Assembly: GCA_036269895.1 (NCBI GenBank)
Contig: DATBDN010000069.1
Coordinates: 1 to 60,577, forward strand
Length of the DNA stretch: 60,577 nt
Reading direction: 5' to 3'
From: DATBDN01 sp036269895
Lineage (GTDB): Bacteria > Actinomycetota > Thermoleophilia > Solirubrobacterales > Thermoleophilaceae
Under the pieces are notes generated by a model that searched no databases, was not told the DNA's origin, and saw only the letters and a list, made by a program, of their open reading frames with translations. Positions 30,529 through 38,290 of this stretch are shown here, one piece after another; the first letter of the stretch is position 1; every line of letters begins with the position of its first letter. The translations under genes were made by a program, and so were the position numbers.

Positions 30529-31277
30529 TGGCCCGATAGGCGGCGGAGGTCCCTGATGAGAAGCAGGTGCTTCAGGTGGGACGCTATCGCTGCAAGGTTC
30601 TCCAGCGCCTCCACCGCCTCGCGGCGGCGTTCGGGATTGCGCGAGCGCAGCGCGGGAGCCAGGATCTGCTCGAGCAGCGCGGCTTCGCGATCGGCCGACG
30701 TACGGAAGACGCGCAGGTTGCGGCCGCCGACGCCGAAGCGAGCGAGTTCGGCTACCGCCCGGATGATCTCGATCTCGGTGTCGTCGTACCAGGTCTCGCC
30801 CTCGCGCTTCTCGCCCTTGATGACCCCGTACTCCTCGAGCTCGCGCACGAGCGCGCGCTCCGCGCCGGTCTCCTCGAGGATCTCGTCGAGGCTGTAGTGC
30901 GAGCCGGTGCCGCGCATGGCCACAGTCGCGCGGCGCGGCCGCGCCTGCGCCTCTCCCACGCCGACGGACTCGTCGGTGCGGCCTGCAGCCAGCTCCTGGC
31001 GGATCACGCGCAGCGGCAGGAACTCGTCGCGCTGCAGCCGCAGGATCGTCCGCAGTCGCTGCACGTCGGCCTGGGTGTAAAGGCGGTAACCACCCTGCGT
31101 GCGGCGCGGCTGGAGCAGCTTCTGACCCTCGAGGTAGCGGATCTTCGAGATCGAGATGTCCGGGAACTCGCGCTCGAGTTGCTTGCAGACGGCGCCGATC
31201 GTCAGCGACTTGCCGCTGCGCTGGGGCGTCGGGGCCGTGACTTCACGGCGGTCGTTGGTGCGGAGCTCGGGGTTCAC
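30525..31277 (-). CDS. ftsR: MerR-family regulator, FtsR-like
   Basis: 250 residues. The MerR HTH is SLTIGAVCKQLEREFPDISISKIRYLEGQKLL...TQGGYRLYTQADV, where S-K-I-R-Y and E-F-P-D-I-S are typical of the actinobacterial FtsR group. A second helical domain (SLDEILEETGAERALVREL) resembles a second winged-helix/effector part. FtsR activates ftsZ in corynebacteria; orthology here rests on sequence type and on the adjacent FHA gene, as in mycobacterial garA-Rv1828. GTGA overlap with garA. Confidence 0.85.
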   Translation of the reverse strand: MNPELRTNDRREVTAPTPQRSGKSLTIGAVCKQLEREFPDISISKIRYLEGQKLLQPRRTQGGYRLYTQADVQRLRTILRLQRDEFLPLRVIRQELAAGRTDESVGVGEAQARPRRATVAMRGTGSHYSLDEILEETGAERALVRELEEYGVIKGEKREGETWYDDTEIEIIRAVAELARFGVGGRNLRVFRTSADREAALLEQILAPALRSRNPERRREAVEALENLAAIASHLKHLLLIRDLRRLSGQ

Positions 31278-31741
31278 CGCTCGAGGTACGTCAGCTTGTA
31301 CTTGCCGACCTGAAGCTCGTCGCCATCGACCAGCCGGTGCGATTCGATCCGGCGCTTGTTCACGTAGGTTCCGTTCAGCGAGCCGAGGTCGTCGATGTAG
31401 GTCCCGTCGGGGCGCCGCACGAGCATCGCGTGGTTGCGGGACACGGTCACGTCGTCGAGGAAGATCTCGGCGTCAGGATTGCGGCCGATCGTCATGCGGT
31501 CGTGGTCGATCGGGAACGTCTCGCCGCCGCGGCCCCCGCCGGTGCGGATGACGAGCGTGGCGCCCTCAGAGGTGACGCGGTCCAGGTCAACGGGCTTGAG
31601 CGCGCCGGTGCCTTCGTCGACCGTGTACGCCTCCGTGGTGTCGCGCTTGCGGAACTCGCCGGTCGCGGCCAGGTACGCGCCGCACTTCTGGCAGTAGTTC
31701 GCGCCTTCCGCGTTGTCGAATCCGCACTCGGGGCACTGCAT
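31274..31741 (-). CDS. garA: FHA protein, GarA/OdhI-like with zinc ribbon
   Basis: 155 residues. The zinc ribbon is CPEC (3-6) and CQKC (17-20). The phosphorylation-type motif RDTTEAY has Thr35/Thr36 where GarA has E-T-T-S-V-F. The FHA domain follows: MTIGRNPDAEIFLDDVTVSR, N-H, DLGSLNGTYVNKRRI. In mycobacteria the phosphorylated TT motif folds back on the FHA domain and switches off control of 2-oxoglutarate dehydrogenase and glutamate metabolism. The zinc ribbon replaces the usual acidic tail. It lies between rsiG and ftsR. Confidence 0.9.
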   Translation of the reverse strand: MQCPECGFDNAEGANYCQKCGAYLAATGEFRKRDTTEAYTVDEGTGALKPVDLDRVTSEGATLVIRTGGGRGGETFPIDHDRMTIGRNPDAEIFLDDVTVSRNHAMLVRRPDGTYIDDLGSLNGTYVNKRRIESHRLVDGDELQVGKYKLTYLER

Positions 31742-31757
31742 GGCCGGGTCCCGCGGG

Positions 31758-32036
31758 CTACTCGAGGCTGGAGTCGGGGACGGTCTTGCCGGCCAGGATG
31801 TCCGTGAGCTGCTGGACGTCGGCGCCGGTGATGACCGACTCGCCCTCCTGATGCTTCTTGCGCAGGCGGTTCACGAGCTCCGCCCGGAGGATGTCGATCT
31901 TCCCGTGCAGGATGCGGCGGCGGTACGAGACCTCCTGCTCCTCCTCGGTATGACGTTGAATCAGCTGCTTCAGCTCTTCATCGCTGAGCGCGCCGAGGTC
32001 AGGGAAACTGTCGTAAGCGAGATCGTCTTCGGCCAT
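31758..32036 (-). CDS. rsiG: RsiG-like anti-sigma factor with c-di-GMP motif
   Basis: 92 residues, predicted as two helices forming a hairpin (LSDEELKQLIQRHTEEEQEV and DILRAELVNRLRKKHQEG). The first helix contains E33-x3-S37-x2-R40-x3-H44-x3-D48, matching the RsiG signature E(x3)S(x2)R(x3)Q(x3)D with His for Gln. RsiG binds c-di-GMP and sequesters the sigma factor WhiG; a single-motif form is known from Rubrobacter. No WhiG gene is in the window. TATACT lies 11 nt before ATG 32036. It is upstream of garA on the same strand. Confidence 0.7.
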   Translation of the reverse strand: MAEDDLAYDSFPDLGALSDEELKQLIQRHTEEEQEVSYRRRILHGKIDILRAELVNRLRKKHQEGESVITGADVQQLTDILAGKTVPDSSLE

Positions 32037-32047
32037 GAGGAGCGGCG

Positions 32048-32053
32048 AGTATA
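32048..32053 (-). promoter_or_regulatory. -10 box of the rsiG-garA-ftsR-apt operon
   Basis: TATACT on the minus strand (5 of 6 to consensus) lies 11 nt upstream of ATG 32036, giving a leader of only a few nucleotides. No clear -35. Confidence 0.5.
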
Positions 32054-32130
32054 GCCTCGACCAGAGGTTGAGGGTGGGTGTTTTCGACCAAATTCCGGGA
32101 ACCTGGATGCGCCGGGCGGTGTACACGGGC

Positions 32131-32673
32131 ATGCGCAGAGCAACCCTCATCATCACGAGCATGCTGTTGGCGGTCCCTGCCGTCGCACACGCGAAGGCGG
32201 GTGTCGAGTTCGACACCTATCCCGAGAAGAGCCAGGTGGGGACCCCGATCAGCTTCTCGGTCATTGCATTTCGCGACCCCCCGCCGTCCGGCGGTTCCGC
32301 CCATCCTGTCGTGGGCGCGCATCCCTTGATCACGTTCCGCAGCGCGTCCGGGCGAGTGATCCGCGTGCGTGCGAGCAAGACCGACCTGAACGGGATCGGG
32401 TACGGCAAAGTCGCGTTCACCGACAAGGGTCCATGGACGACCGAGATGCACGTGCGCGGGGTACACATCGGCTCCGAGCAGTCGTCGCCGATAAGTGTCG
32501 GGACGGGGCTCACGCAGCTGATCCCCTCCGCTGACTCACACCATCCGAAGGCGGTGTCGACGCCCGACGAGACGAGCGGCTTCCCGTGGGTCTGGGTGCT
32601 GTCGCTGGCCACGGTCGGATCCGCGCTGCTCGTGCTGCTGATGCGCCGGCGCGGGCGTTGGGGTGCCGCATAG
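32131..32673 (+). CDS. Secreted, C-terminally anchored protein of unknown function
   Basis: 180 residues: a signal peptide (MRRATLIITSMLLAVPAVAHA), a beta-rich domain (FDTYPEKSQVGTPISFSVIAF; ISVGTGLTQLIP), a Ser/His/Pro spacer and a C-terminal membrane helix (FPWVWVLSLATVGSALLVLLM) followed by Arg-rich residues. The domain looks immunoglobulin- or YtkA-like, but I cannot assign it. ATG 32107 is an alternative start. Its TAG stop overlaps the next gene's likely ATA start, linking it to the sigma/anti-sigma pair. Confidence 0.75.
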   Translation: MRRATLIITSMLLAVPAVAHAKAGVEFDTYPEKSQVGTPISFSVIAFRDPPPSGGSAHPVVGAHPLITFRSASGRVIRVRASKTDLNGIGYGKVAFTDKGPWTTEMHVRGVHIGSEQSSPISVGTGLTQLIPSADSHHPKAVSTPDETSGFPWVWVLSLATVGSALLVLLMRRRGRWGAA

Positions 32674-33161
32674 ACGCAGCCGCCTACGCAGAGCTAGTGC
32701 GGGAACACCAGCAGGTCGCGTTCCGGGCGGCATATCTCGTCACGGGATCAGCCGCCGAGGCGGAGGATGCGGCCCAGGAGGGCTTCGTGAAGGCGTGGCA
32801 GGCGCTGCCACGCTTTCGCGAGGGCGCGCCGTTCAGGCCGTGGCTGCTGAAGATCGTGGTGAACGAGGCGCGCAACCGGCGCCGACATGCCGGGCGTCAG
32901 GCGGCGCTGGCGCTGCGGGCGCTCGACCCGGCCCCCGCCGGCACCGACGAGGAGGCGACCGCCCGTGCCGACCACGAACGGCTGCTGCGGGTCGTAGGCG
33001 CGATGAGCGAGGACGATCGCCTGGTGATTGGCTACCGCTACTTCCTGGACCTGTCCGAGGAAGAGACGGCCGAAGCGCTGGGCATCCCACGCGGAACGGT
33101 GAAGTCGCGGCTGGCGCGAGCGCTGGCACGGCTGCGCGAGCAGATCGAGGTGCAGGCATGA
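32670..33161 (+). CDS. ECF-type RNA polymerase sigma factor
   Basis: 163 residues: region 2 (AYAELVREHQQVAFRAAYLV, EDAAQEGFVKAWQALPRF, RPWLLKIVVNEARNRRR) and region 4 (EDDRLVIGYRYFLDLSEEET, then ALGIPRGTVKSRLARALARL). Reading from ATA 32670 gives the usual ECF N-terminus (M)DAAAYAELV. The only canonical alternative is TTG 32658, without a ribosome binding site. ATA overlaps the upstream TAG (ATAG). The next gene overlaps by ATGA and is the likely cognate membrane anti-sigma factor. Confidence 0.93.
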   Translation: MDAAAYAELVREHQQVAFRAAYLVTGSAAEAEDAAQEGFVKAWQALPRFREGAPFRPWLLKIVVNEARNRRRHAGRQAALALRALDPAPAGTDEEATARADHERLLRVVGAMSEDDRLVIGYRYFLDLSEEETAEALGIPRGTVKSRLARALARLREQIEVQA

Positions 33162-33907
33162 CGGTCGAGCAGATGCTTCGAGCGGCTGCGGCGGATGCCG
33201 AATGGCCGCCGACCCCAGACCTCGCTGCCGCGGTGGTACCCCGAATCGGAGGAGTGACACGCGGTCATGCCGGGGACATCGCGGCCCGACGTCATCCAAT
33301 CCGGCTGCGGCGGCCGCTCGTCATCGCCGTGGCCGCGCTTCTCCTCCTGGCGGCGACCGCTGCCGCGATTCCGGCCATTCGCGATCCCGTGCTCGATTGG
33401 CTCGGGCTTCGCAGCGTCCGCGTCGAGCGGGTTCCTGCTCCGCTCCCGCAGGCCCGCGGGCAGCGCCTGGGGCTTGGGCGGCGGATGGCGCTTGCCGATG
33501 CGCGCTCGAAGCTGGCCTTCACGCCCGTCCTCCCCACTGGGCTCGGCCAGCCGACCGTCTACTACGAGGCGTTCCCGCCCGGCGGCCAGCTCGGCCTCGT
33601 GTACCCGCACACGATCGTCGTCTCCGAGGTTCAGGGGCGCCTGGAGATGCGCTATCTCGCCAAGTTCCTGCCTCCCGGCACGAAGGCCGACCGCGTGAGG
33701 ATCGACGGCGAGCGCGCGCTCTGGATCCACGGCGCCCCCCATCAGTACGCGTATCTCGACAGGACCGGCCAGATCCGCACCGACAGCGTGCGCACCGCCG
33801 GCAACGTGTTGCTCTGGCGCCACGGCGATCTGCTGATCCGGATCGAGGGTGCGAGCTCTAGGCCTCGGGCGCTCGCGATTGCGCGCTCCGCTCGCGCAGC
33901 GCCTTGA
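33158..33907 (+). CDS. Membrane-anchored partner (putative anti-sigma) of the ECF sigma factor
   Basis: 249 residues: a short cytoplasmic region (MTVEQMLRAAAADAEWPPTPDL), a basic stretch, a membrane helix (LVIAVAALLLLAATAAAIPAI) and a DWLGLRSVRV segment, followed by a periplasmic domain with GERALWIHGAPHQYAYLD. No HxxxCxxC zinc motif is visible in the N-terminal part. Its ATGA overlap with the sigma gene and topology suggest an anti-sigma factor. Its 3' end overlaps the convergent pgsA-type gene by 50 bp. Confidence 0.8.
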   Translation: MTVEQMLRAAAADAEWPPTPDLAAAVVPRIGGVTRGHAGDIAARRHPIRLRRPLVIAVAALLLLAATAAAIPAIRDPVLDWLGLRSVRVERVPAPLPQARGQRLGLGRRMALADARSKLAFTPVLPTGLGQPTVYYEAFPPGGQLGLVYPHTIVVSEVQGRLEMRYLAKFLPPGTKADRVRIDGERALWIHGAPHQYAYLDRTGQIRTDSVRTAGNVLLWRHGDLLIRIEGASSRPRALAIARSARAAP

Positions 33908-34514
33908 GCCCCGCGCGCACGTAGAGCACCGTCGCGCCGAGCGTCATCGCGAGCCCCAGGTACAGCAGCGCTTCCGCCACCCAGGTCGTCGACACCATCG
34001 CCAGGAAGATCGAGAACATCGTCGGCCAGACGGCCCAGCGGCCGAGCATGTTCACCTTGATGTCGCCGACGTGCTTGGCGAGCGCGATCTGCGAGATGAC
34101 GAGCATGAACAGCTCGCGCGCCACCAGCAGCGCGAGCGCCCAGCGCGGCAGCAGCTCGAACTTCCAGCAGACGATCACGCCCGAGATGACGAGCAGCCGG
34201 TCGACCACCGGGTCGAGCAGCACCCCAAGCCGGCTGAACTGACCGGTGATGCGAGCCGCCATCCCGTCGAGATAGTCGGTGCCGCCGATGACCGCGTAGA
34301 TGATCGACGCGGGCGCGTACCGGCCGTCGCCGGAGCCGAGCGCGAGCACGAGAAAAACCGGGATCAGCGCAAGCCGGATGAAGCCGATCGCATTCGGGAT
34401 CGTCCAGGGGTTCAGAGGCGCGCCCGGGAGCGTCTCCGGGGGAGGCGCGTAGTCGCGGTCGTAGCCGAGGAGGCGTCCGCGCGTCAGCTCGAATCGGCGG
34501 CGCCGCCCCTCCAT
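33858..34514 (-). CDS. pgsA: CDP-alcohol phosphatidyltransferase (PgsA-like)
   Basis: 218 residues with about six membrane helices. The signature D-G-x2-A-R-x8-G-x3-D-x3-D is present in DYLDGMAARITGQFSRLGVL, continuing L-D-P-V-V-D. It transfers phosphatidyl from CDP-diacylglycerol to an alcohol, most likely glycerol-3-phosphate or inositol-phosphate; the exact substrate is not determinable. It sits 4 nt downstream of proS on the same strand. Confidence 0.9.
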   Translation of the reverse strand: MEGRRRRFELTRGRLLGYDRDYAPPPETLPGAPLNPWTIPNAIGFIRLALIPVFLVLALGSGDGRYAPASIIYAVIGGTDYLDGMAARITGQFSRLGVLLDPVVDRLLVISGVIVCWKFELLPRWALALLVARELFMLVISQIALAKHVGDIKVNMLGRWAVWPTMFSIFLAMVSTTWVAEALLYLGLAMTLGATVLYVRAGLKALRERSAQSRAPEA

Positions 34515-34518
34515 TTCG

Positions 34519-36210
34519 TCAGGGCAGCTCGCGCCAGAGCGCCTCGACCGCGTCGGCCGCGCCCTCCAGCGGCAGCGAGCGCTTTTCGCGTCCGCGGCGC
34601 ACCTGCGCCTCCAGCTCGCCGGCCTCCAGCGTCTTCCGGCCGACGGTCACGCGCAGCGGGCAGCCCAAGAGCTCGGCGTCGGCGAACTTCTCGCCAGGGC
34701 TTGCGCCGCGGTCGTCGTAGAGGACACTGAGGCCGGTCCCGCGGAGATCCGCGTACAGCCGCTCAGCCACGTCGTACGCCTCCTCTCCCTCCTTGCCGAG
34801 ACCCACGAGCTCGACGTCGAACGGCGCGATCGAGCGCGGCCAGGAGATTCCCGCCTCGTCGCCGAACTGCTCGACCGCGGCCGCCATGATCCGCGCTGGG
34901 CCGACGCCGTATGAGCCCATCACGAGCGGCTGCTCCTTGCCGTTCTCGTCCAGGTACATCGCGTCCAGCGGGACCGAATATCGCGTCCCGAGCTTGAAGA
35001 TGTTGCCGATCTCGATCGCCGGCTCGATGCGGATCGTCCCGCCGGTCGGCGCCTTGTCCCCCGCCACCACCGACCGGACGTCGACCCAGTCGGGCTCGAA
35101 GTCGCGGCCGGGCTCGACGCCGCGCACGTGCCTGTCCGGCTCGTTCGCGCCTGCGACATAGCCGCCGCCGTCTCGCAGCGCCAGATCGGCCGCCACGGGC
35201 ACCTTCACCCCGATCGGCCCTATGAACCCCGGGTGCGTCCCGAACAGCTCGCGGACCTCGTCCTCCTGGGCCGGCCGCGCCGCTGCCTTGAACGCATTCT
35301 GCAGCTTGATCTCGTTCAGCTGATGGTCGCCCCGCACCAGTACCAGCACCGGCCCGCGGCCCTCCACGATCACCGGCATCGCCTTGATCAGCGCGCCCGC
35401 AGGGACGCCGAGCGCTCCCGACACTGCCTCGATCGTGGTCGCCCCCGGGGTGTCGACGACCTCCGGCGACGACAGTGACTCGAGCCCGCCCACGCGCTGA
35501 GGCTCTGCAGCCGCGATCTCCACGTTCGCGGCGTAGCCGTCCGCCAACGCCACCTCGTTCTCGCCGGCCGCGGCCGGCGCCATGTACTCGTGGGCGCCGG
35601 TGCCACCCATCATCCCGACGTCCGACTCGACGCGATACCACTCCAGCCCGGCGCGGTCGAAGATCCGGTCGTAGGCGACGATGTGCTTCGCGTACGAAGC
35701 GTCGAGTCCCTCGAAGTCGCGGTCGAACGAGTACGAGTCCTTCATGATGAACTCGCGCGTGCGCAGCAGGCCCGCACGCGGCCGCGGCTCGTCGCGCTCC
35801 TTCGTCTGAAAGTGGTAGAGGATCCGAGGTAGGTCGCGGTAGGAGCGCAGGAAGCGCGAGGCGTGGAACGTGACGCATTCTTCGTGCGTCATTGCCAGCA
35901 CGAAGTCCGCGCCGCGCCTGTCCTTCAGCTTGAACAGCTCGTCGATGTCGTAGCGGCCGGTCTTGCGCCACAGTTCGGCCGGCAACATGACCGGCATCAG
36001 CATCTCCTGGCCGCCGATCGCGTCCAGCTCATCGCGGATGATCTGCTCGACTTTGCGGTGTGCGCGCCAGCCCGCCGGCATGAACGTCCACAGCCCAGAC
36101 GACACTTGGCGGATGAGGCCGGCACGCACCAAGAGCTTGTGGGAGAGCGCCTCCGCGTCGGCGGGCGCTTCCTTCTCAGTTGGGAGTACGAAGTTGGAGA
36201 GACGCGTCAC
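34519..36210 (-). CDS. proS: Prolyl-tRNA synthetase, bacterial type
   Basis: 563 residues: MTRLSNFVLPTEKEAPADAE, class II motif 2 region (FQTKERDEPRPRAGLLRTRE, F-I-M-K-D-S-Y-S-F), an inserted editing (INS) domain between motifs 2 and 3 (TIEAVSGALGVPAGALIKAM onward), motif 3 GSYGVGPARIMAA and a C-terminal anticodon-binding domain. GTG 36210 is chosen because TAAGGT lies 7 nt upstream and homologues start here; the open frame upstream is non-coding. Confidence 0.97.
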   Translation of the reverse strand: MTRLSNFVLPTEKEAPADAEALSHKLLVRAGLIRQVSSGLWTFMPAGWRAHRKVEQIIRDELDAIGGQEMLMPVMLPAELWRKTGRYDIDELFKLKDRRGADFVLAMTHEECVTFHASRFLRSYRDLPRILYHFQTKERDEPRPRAGLLRTREFIMKDSYSFDRDFEGLDASYAKHIVAYDRIFDRAGLEWYRVESDVGMMGGTGAHEYMAPAAAGENEVALADGYAANVEIAAAEPQRVGGLESLSSPEVVDTPGATTIEAVSGALGVPAGALIKAMPVIVEGRGPVLVLVRGDHQLNEIKLQNAFKAAARPAQEDEVRELFGTHPGFIGPIGVKVPVAADLALRDGGGYVAGANEPDRHVRGVEPGRDFEPDWVDVRSVVAGDKAPTGGTIRIEPAIEIGNIFKLGTRYSVPLDAMYLDENGKEQPLVMGSYGVGPARIMAAAVEQFGDEAGISWPRSIAPFDVELVGLGKEGEEAYDVAERLYADLRGTGLSVLYDDRGASPGEKFADAELLGCPLRVTVGRKTLEAGELEAQVRRGREKRSLPLEGAADAVEALWRELP

Positions 36211-36211
36211 C

Positions 36212-36261
36212 GCGGGGACCTTATCCCCGCCGCAACCTGCGACGTCAGCAGGGGTTACCCC
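36212..36261. promoter_or_regulatory. Divergent proS / glycosidase promoter region
   Basis: Contains TAAGGT (minus strand, 36218-36223) 7 nt before the proS GTG. Two small inverted repeats are present: GCGGGGA/TCCCCGC (36212-36230) and GGGGTTACCCC (36251-36261). They could be operators or leader hairpins for the divergent gene. Confidence 0.4.
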
Positions 36262-36283
36262 AGTAGCCTCCCGCGGCTCGCAC

Positions 36284-37840
36284 ATGAGACGACTGCTTAC
36301 CGCCTCGATTCTGTCCGTCTGCGCGCTCACGGCTGCGCTGAGCGCGCCAAGCGCCGCCGTTGCCAACCGCAGCCAGCTGACGATGATGGAGGACTCGACA
36401 CAGCTGCTGACGCTCGGCGACGGCCCGCGCAACTTCGCGCTCGACCAGTTCAAGGCGCTCGGGACGAACATAGTCAAGGTCCGCGTCGAGTGGCGTGACA
36501 TCGCCCCCGATCCGGCGACCCGCCGCCGGCCCAGCTTCGACGCGACCGACCCCTCCGCGTATCCCGCCGGCGCCTGGGACGCCCTCGATGCCGCCGTCCG
36601 CGGGATCGTGGCGCGTGGCATGACTCCGCTCCTGATGGTCGGACCGCCCGCGCCCGAATGGGCGACGACCGGCCCGACGAAGAAGTACCTGGGCGTCTGG
36701 AAGACGGACCCGAAGGAGTACGGGCAGTTCGTGCGCGCCATCGGCCGGCGCTACTCCGGCACGCAGGGGCTGCCGCGCGTGGGCATGTGGAGCGTCTGGA
36801 ACGAGCCGAACCACCCACAGTTCATCCAGCCGCTGTCGGAGCGCATACGCGGCAAGATGGTGCCCACCGCCGCCGATCAGTACCGGCGCCTGTACGTGGC
36901 AGCCACCAACGCCTTCGCGGCCACTGGCCACGGCAAGGACACGATCCTCTTCGGCGAGGTGCTGCCGATCGGCCAGACGAGGCTCGGCACCCTGAACACG
37001 ATCAAGCCGCTGCTCTGGCTGCGCGAGTTCTTCTGCGTGGACGCCAACTACAGGCCCTTCCGGGGCAGCGCGGCGAAAGCGCGCGGCTGTAGCCCGTTCC
37101 CGAAGATCGTTACGAGCGGTTTCTCGATCCACCCGTACACGAAGCCCGTCGGGCCGCGCTACCACCTGCCCAGCCCGGACGACGCGACGATCGGCCAGAT
37201 CGGCCGCGTCACGAAGGCACTCGACCGGATTGCCAAGACGCGGCGCGTGCGCAAGGGGCTGTCGATCTACTCGACCGAGTTCGGCATCCAGACCGACCCG
37301 CCGGACTGCGTCGGCTTCGGCGCACCGATCTCGAAGCAGGCAGCGATCCTCAACGAGGCCGAGTACGACTCGTACGTTTCGCGGCGCGTCAAGACCTACT
37401 CGCAATACCTCCTGATCGACGACCCGATCCTGACGCAGTTCGAGCCGGGCACCAACGAGCGCTACGGCCGCTACCAGACCGGCCTGCTCTGGGGCCTGAA
37501 CGCGGTGCGCTGCGAGTCGCCGGGCGTTCACTTCAAGTACGCATCGCCGAAGCAGCCGACCTTCGAGGCCTTCCAGACGCCGATTTACGTCCGCAAGCCG
37601 GCGGGCAACCGGGGCGTCCAGGTATTCGGGCGTGCCCGCCCGCGCGGACGCTCGCCGCAGCAGATCCAGATCCTCCACTCCGGCCGCGTGGTGAAGCGCG
37701 TCAGGGCACGGGGCTACTTCCTGGTCAGCCTGCGCGGGTCGAGCAAGGGCAAGTGGCAGCTGCGCTGGACCTTCAACGGTGTGACGAACCGGTCGCGCGT
37801 CGCCACGGCGCTGGCGGACCCGCCGCCGAGCGCGCGCTAG
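36284..37840 (+). CDS. Secreted glycoside hydrolase, (beta/alpha)8 clan-A type
   Basis: 518 residues with a signal peptide (MRRLLTASILSVCALTAALSAPSAAVA). The barrel has NIVKVRVEWRDIAP, MWSVWNEPNHPQFI (N-E-P: acid/base Glu) and LSIYSTEFGIQTDPP (nucleophile Glu), like GH39/GH5-type enzymes. A small C-terminal beta domain follows (QIQILHSGRVVKRVRARGYF). The substrate is unknown. It is divergent from proS. Confidence 0.88.
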   Translation: MRRLLTASILSVCALTAALSAPSAAVANRSQLTMMEDSTQLLTLGDGPRNFALDQFKALGTNIVKVRVEWRDIAPDPATRRRPSFDATDPSAYPAGAWDALDAAVRGIVARGMTPLLMVGPPAPEWATTGPTKKYLGVWKTDPKEYGQFVRAIGRRYSGTQGLPRVGMWSVWNEPNHPQFIQPLSERIRGKMVPTAADQYRRLYVAATNAFAATGHGKDTILFGEVLPIGQTRLGTLNTIKPLLWLREFFCVDANYRPFRGSAAKARGCSPFPKIVTSGFSIHPYTKPVGPRYHLPSPDDATIGQIGRVTKALDRIAKTRRVRKGLSIYSTEFGIQTDPPDCVGFGAPISKQAAILNEAEYDSYVSRRVKTYSQYLLIDDPILTQFEPGTNERYGRYQTGLLWGLNAVRCESPGVHFKYASPKQPTFEAFQTPIYVRKPAGNRGVQVFGRARPRGRSPQQIQILHSGRVVKRVRARGYFLVSLRGSSKGKWQLRWTFNGVTNRSRVATALADPPPSAR

Positions 37841-37858
37841 CTCGCGCCTGCGCTGCCC

Positions 37859-38269
37859 TCAGGGCGCCTGCGACGCGGGCATCGCCCGCAGCGCCGCCTC
37901 GCGGTCCAAGCAGACCTTCAGCCGCGTCACCATGCCCTCGTCGTCCAGCTCCAGCACGTGCGCAAAGCGCGCCTCCACGTGCTGGCCATTCGCGACGAGC
38001 CTTCCCTTCACGTTGCCCAGCACCATGACGTGAGCGCCGCCGCGGGACTCCGTGAACTGCTCCGGGTTGAGCTCGAACTCCTGCCACGCATCCGACAGGC
38101 TCTCGATGTACTCGGCAACACCCCCGTGACCGTGGTAGCGGCCGGTATGCGCCAGCGCATCCGTGGCATCCCATTCGATGTCCGGATCCATGACCGACAG
38201 CACCGCGTCGATGTCCCCGCGGCCGAATCCCTCGTAGGCCGCACGCAGCCTGTCATTCAGCTCGCTCAA
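37859..38269 (-). CDS. SnoaL/NTF2-like protein
   Basis: 136 residues: LNDRLRAAYEGFGRGDIDAVLSVMDPDIEWD is the SnoaL-like N-terminal helix-strand unit, followed by YHGHGGVAEYIESLSDAW and FAHVLELDDEGMVTRLKVCLDR. It is a cone-shaped alpha+beta barrel, either a small enzyme or a ligand binder. Translation starts at TTG 38269. It lies 21 bp downstream of ispG on the same strand. Confidence 0.9.
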   Translation of the reverse strand: MSELNDRLRAAYEGFGRGDIDAVLSVMDPDIEWDATDALAHTGRYHGHGGVAEYIESLSDAWQEFELNPEQFTESRGGAHVMVLGNVKGRLVANGQHVEARFAHVLELDDEGMVTRLKVCLDREAALRAMPASQAP

Positions 38270-38290
38270 CCGAGCCGAGCGTACAGACGA

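Noticed and set aside
37849..37868. An imperfect GC hairpin between the glycosidase and SnoaL-like genes as a terminator.
   Set aside because: The stem is short and mismatched, and no T-run is present.
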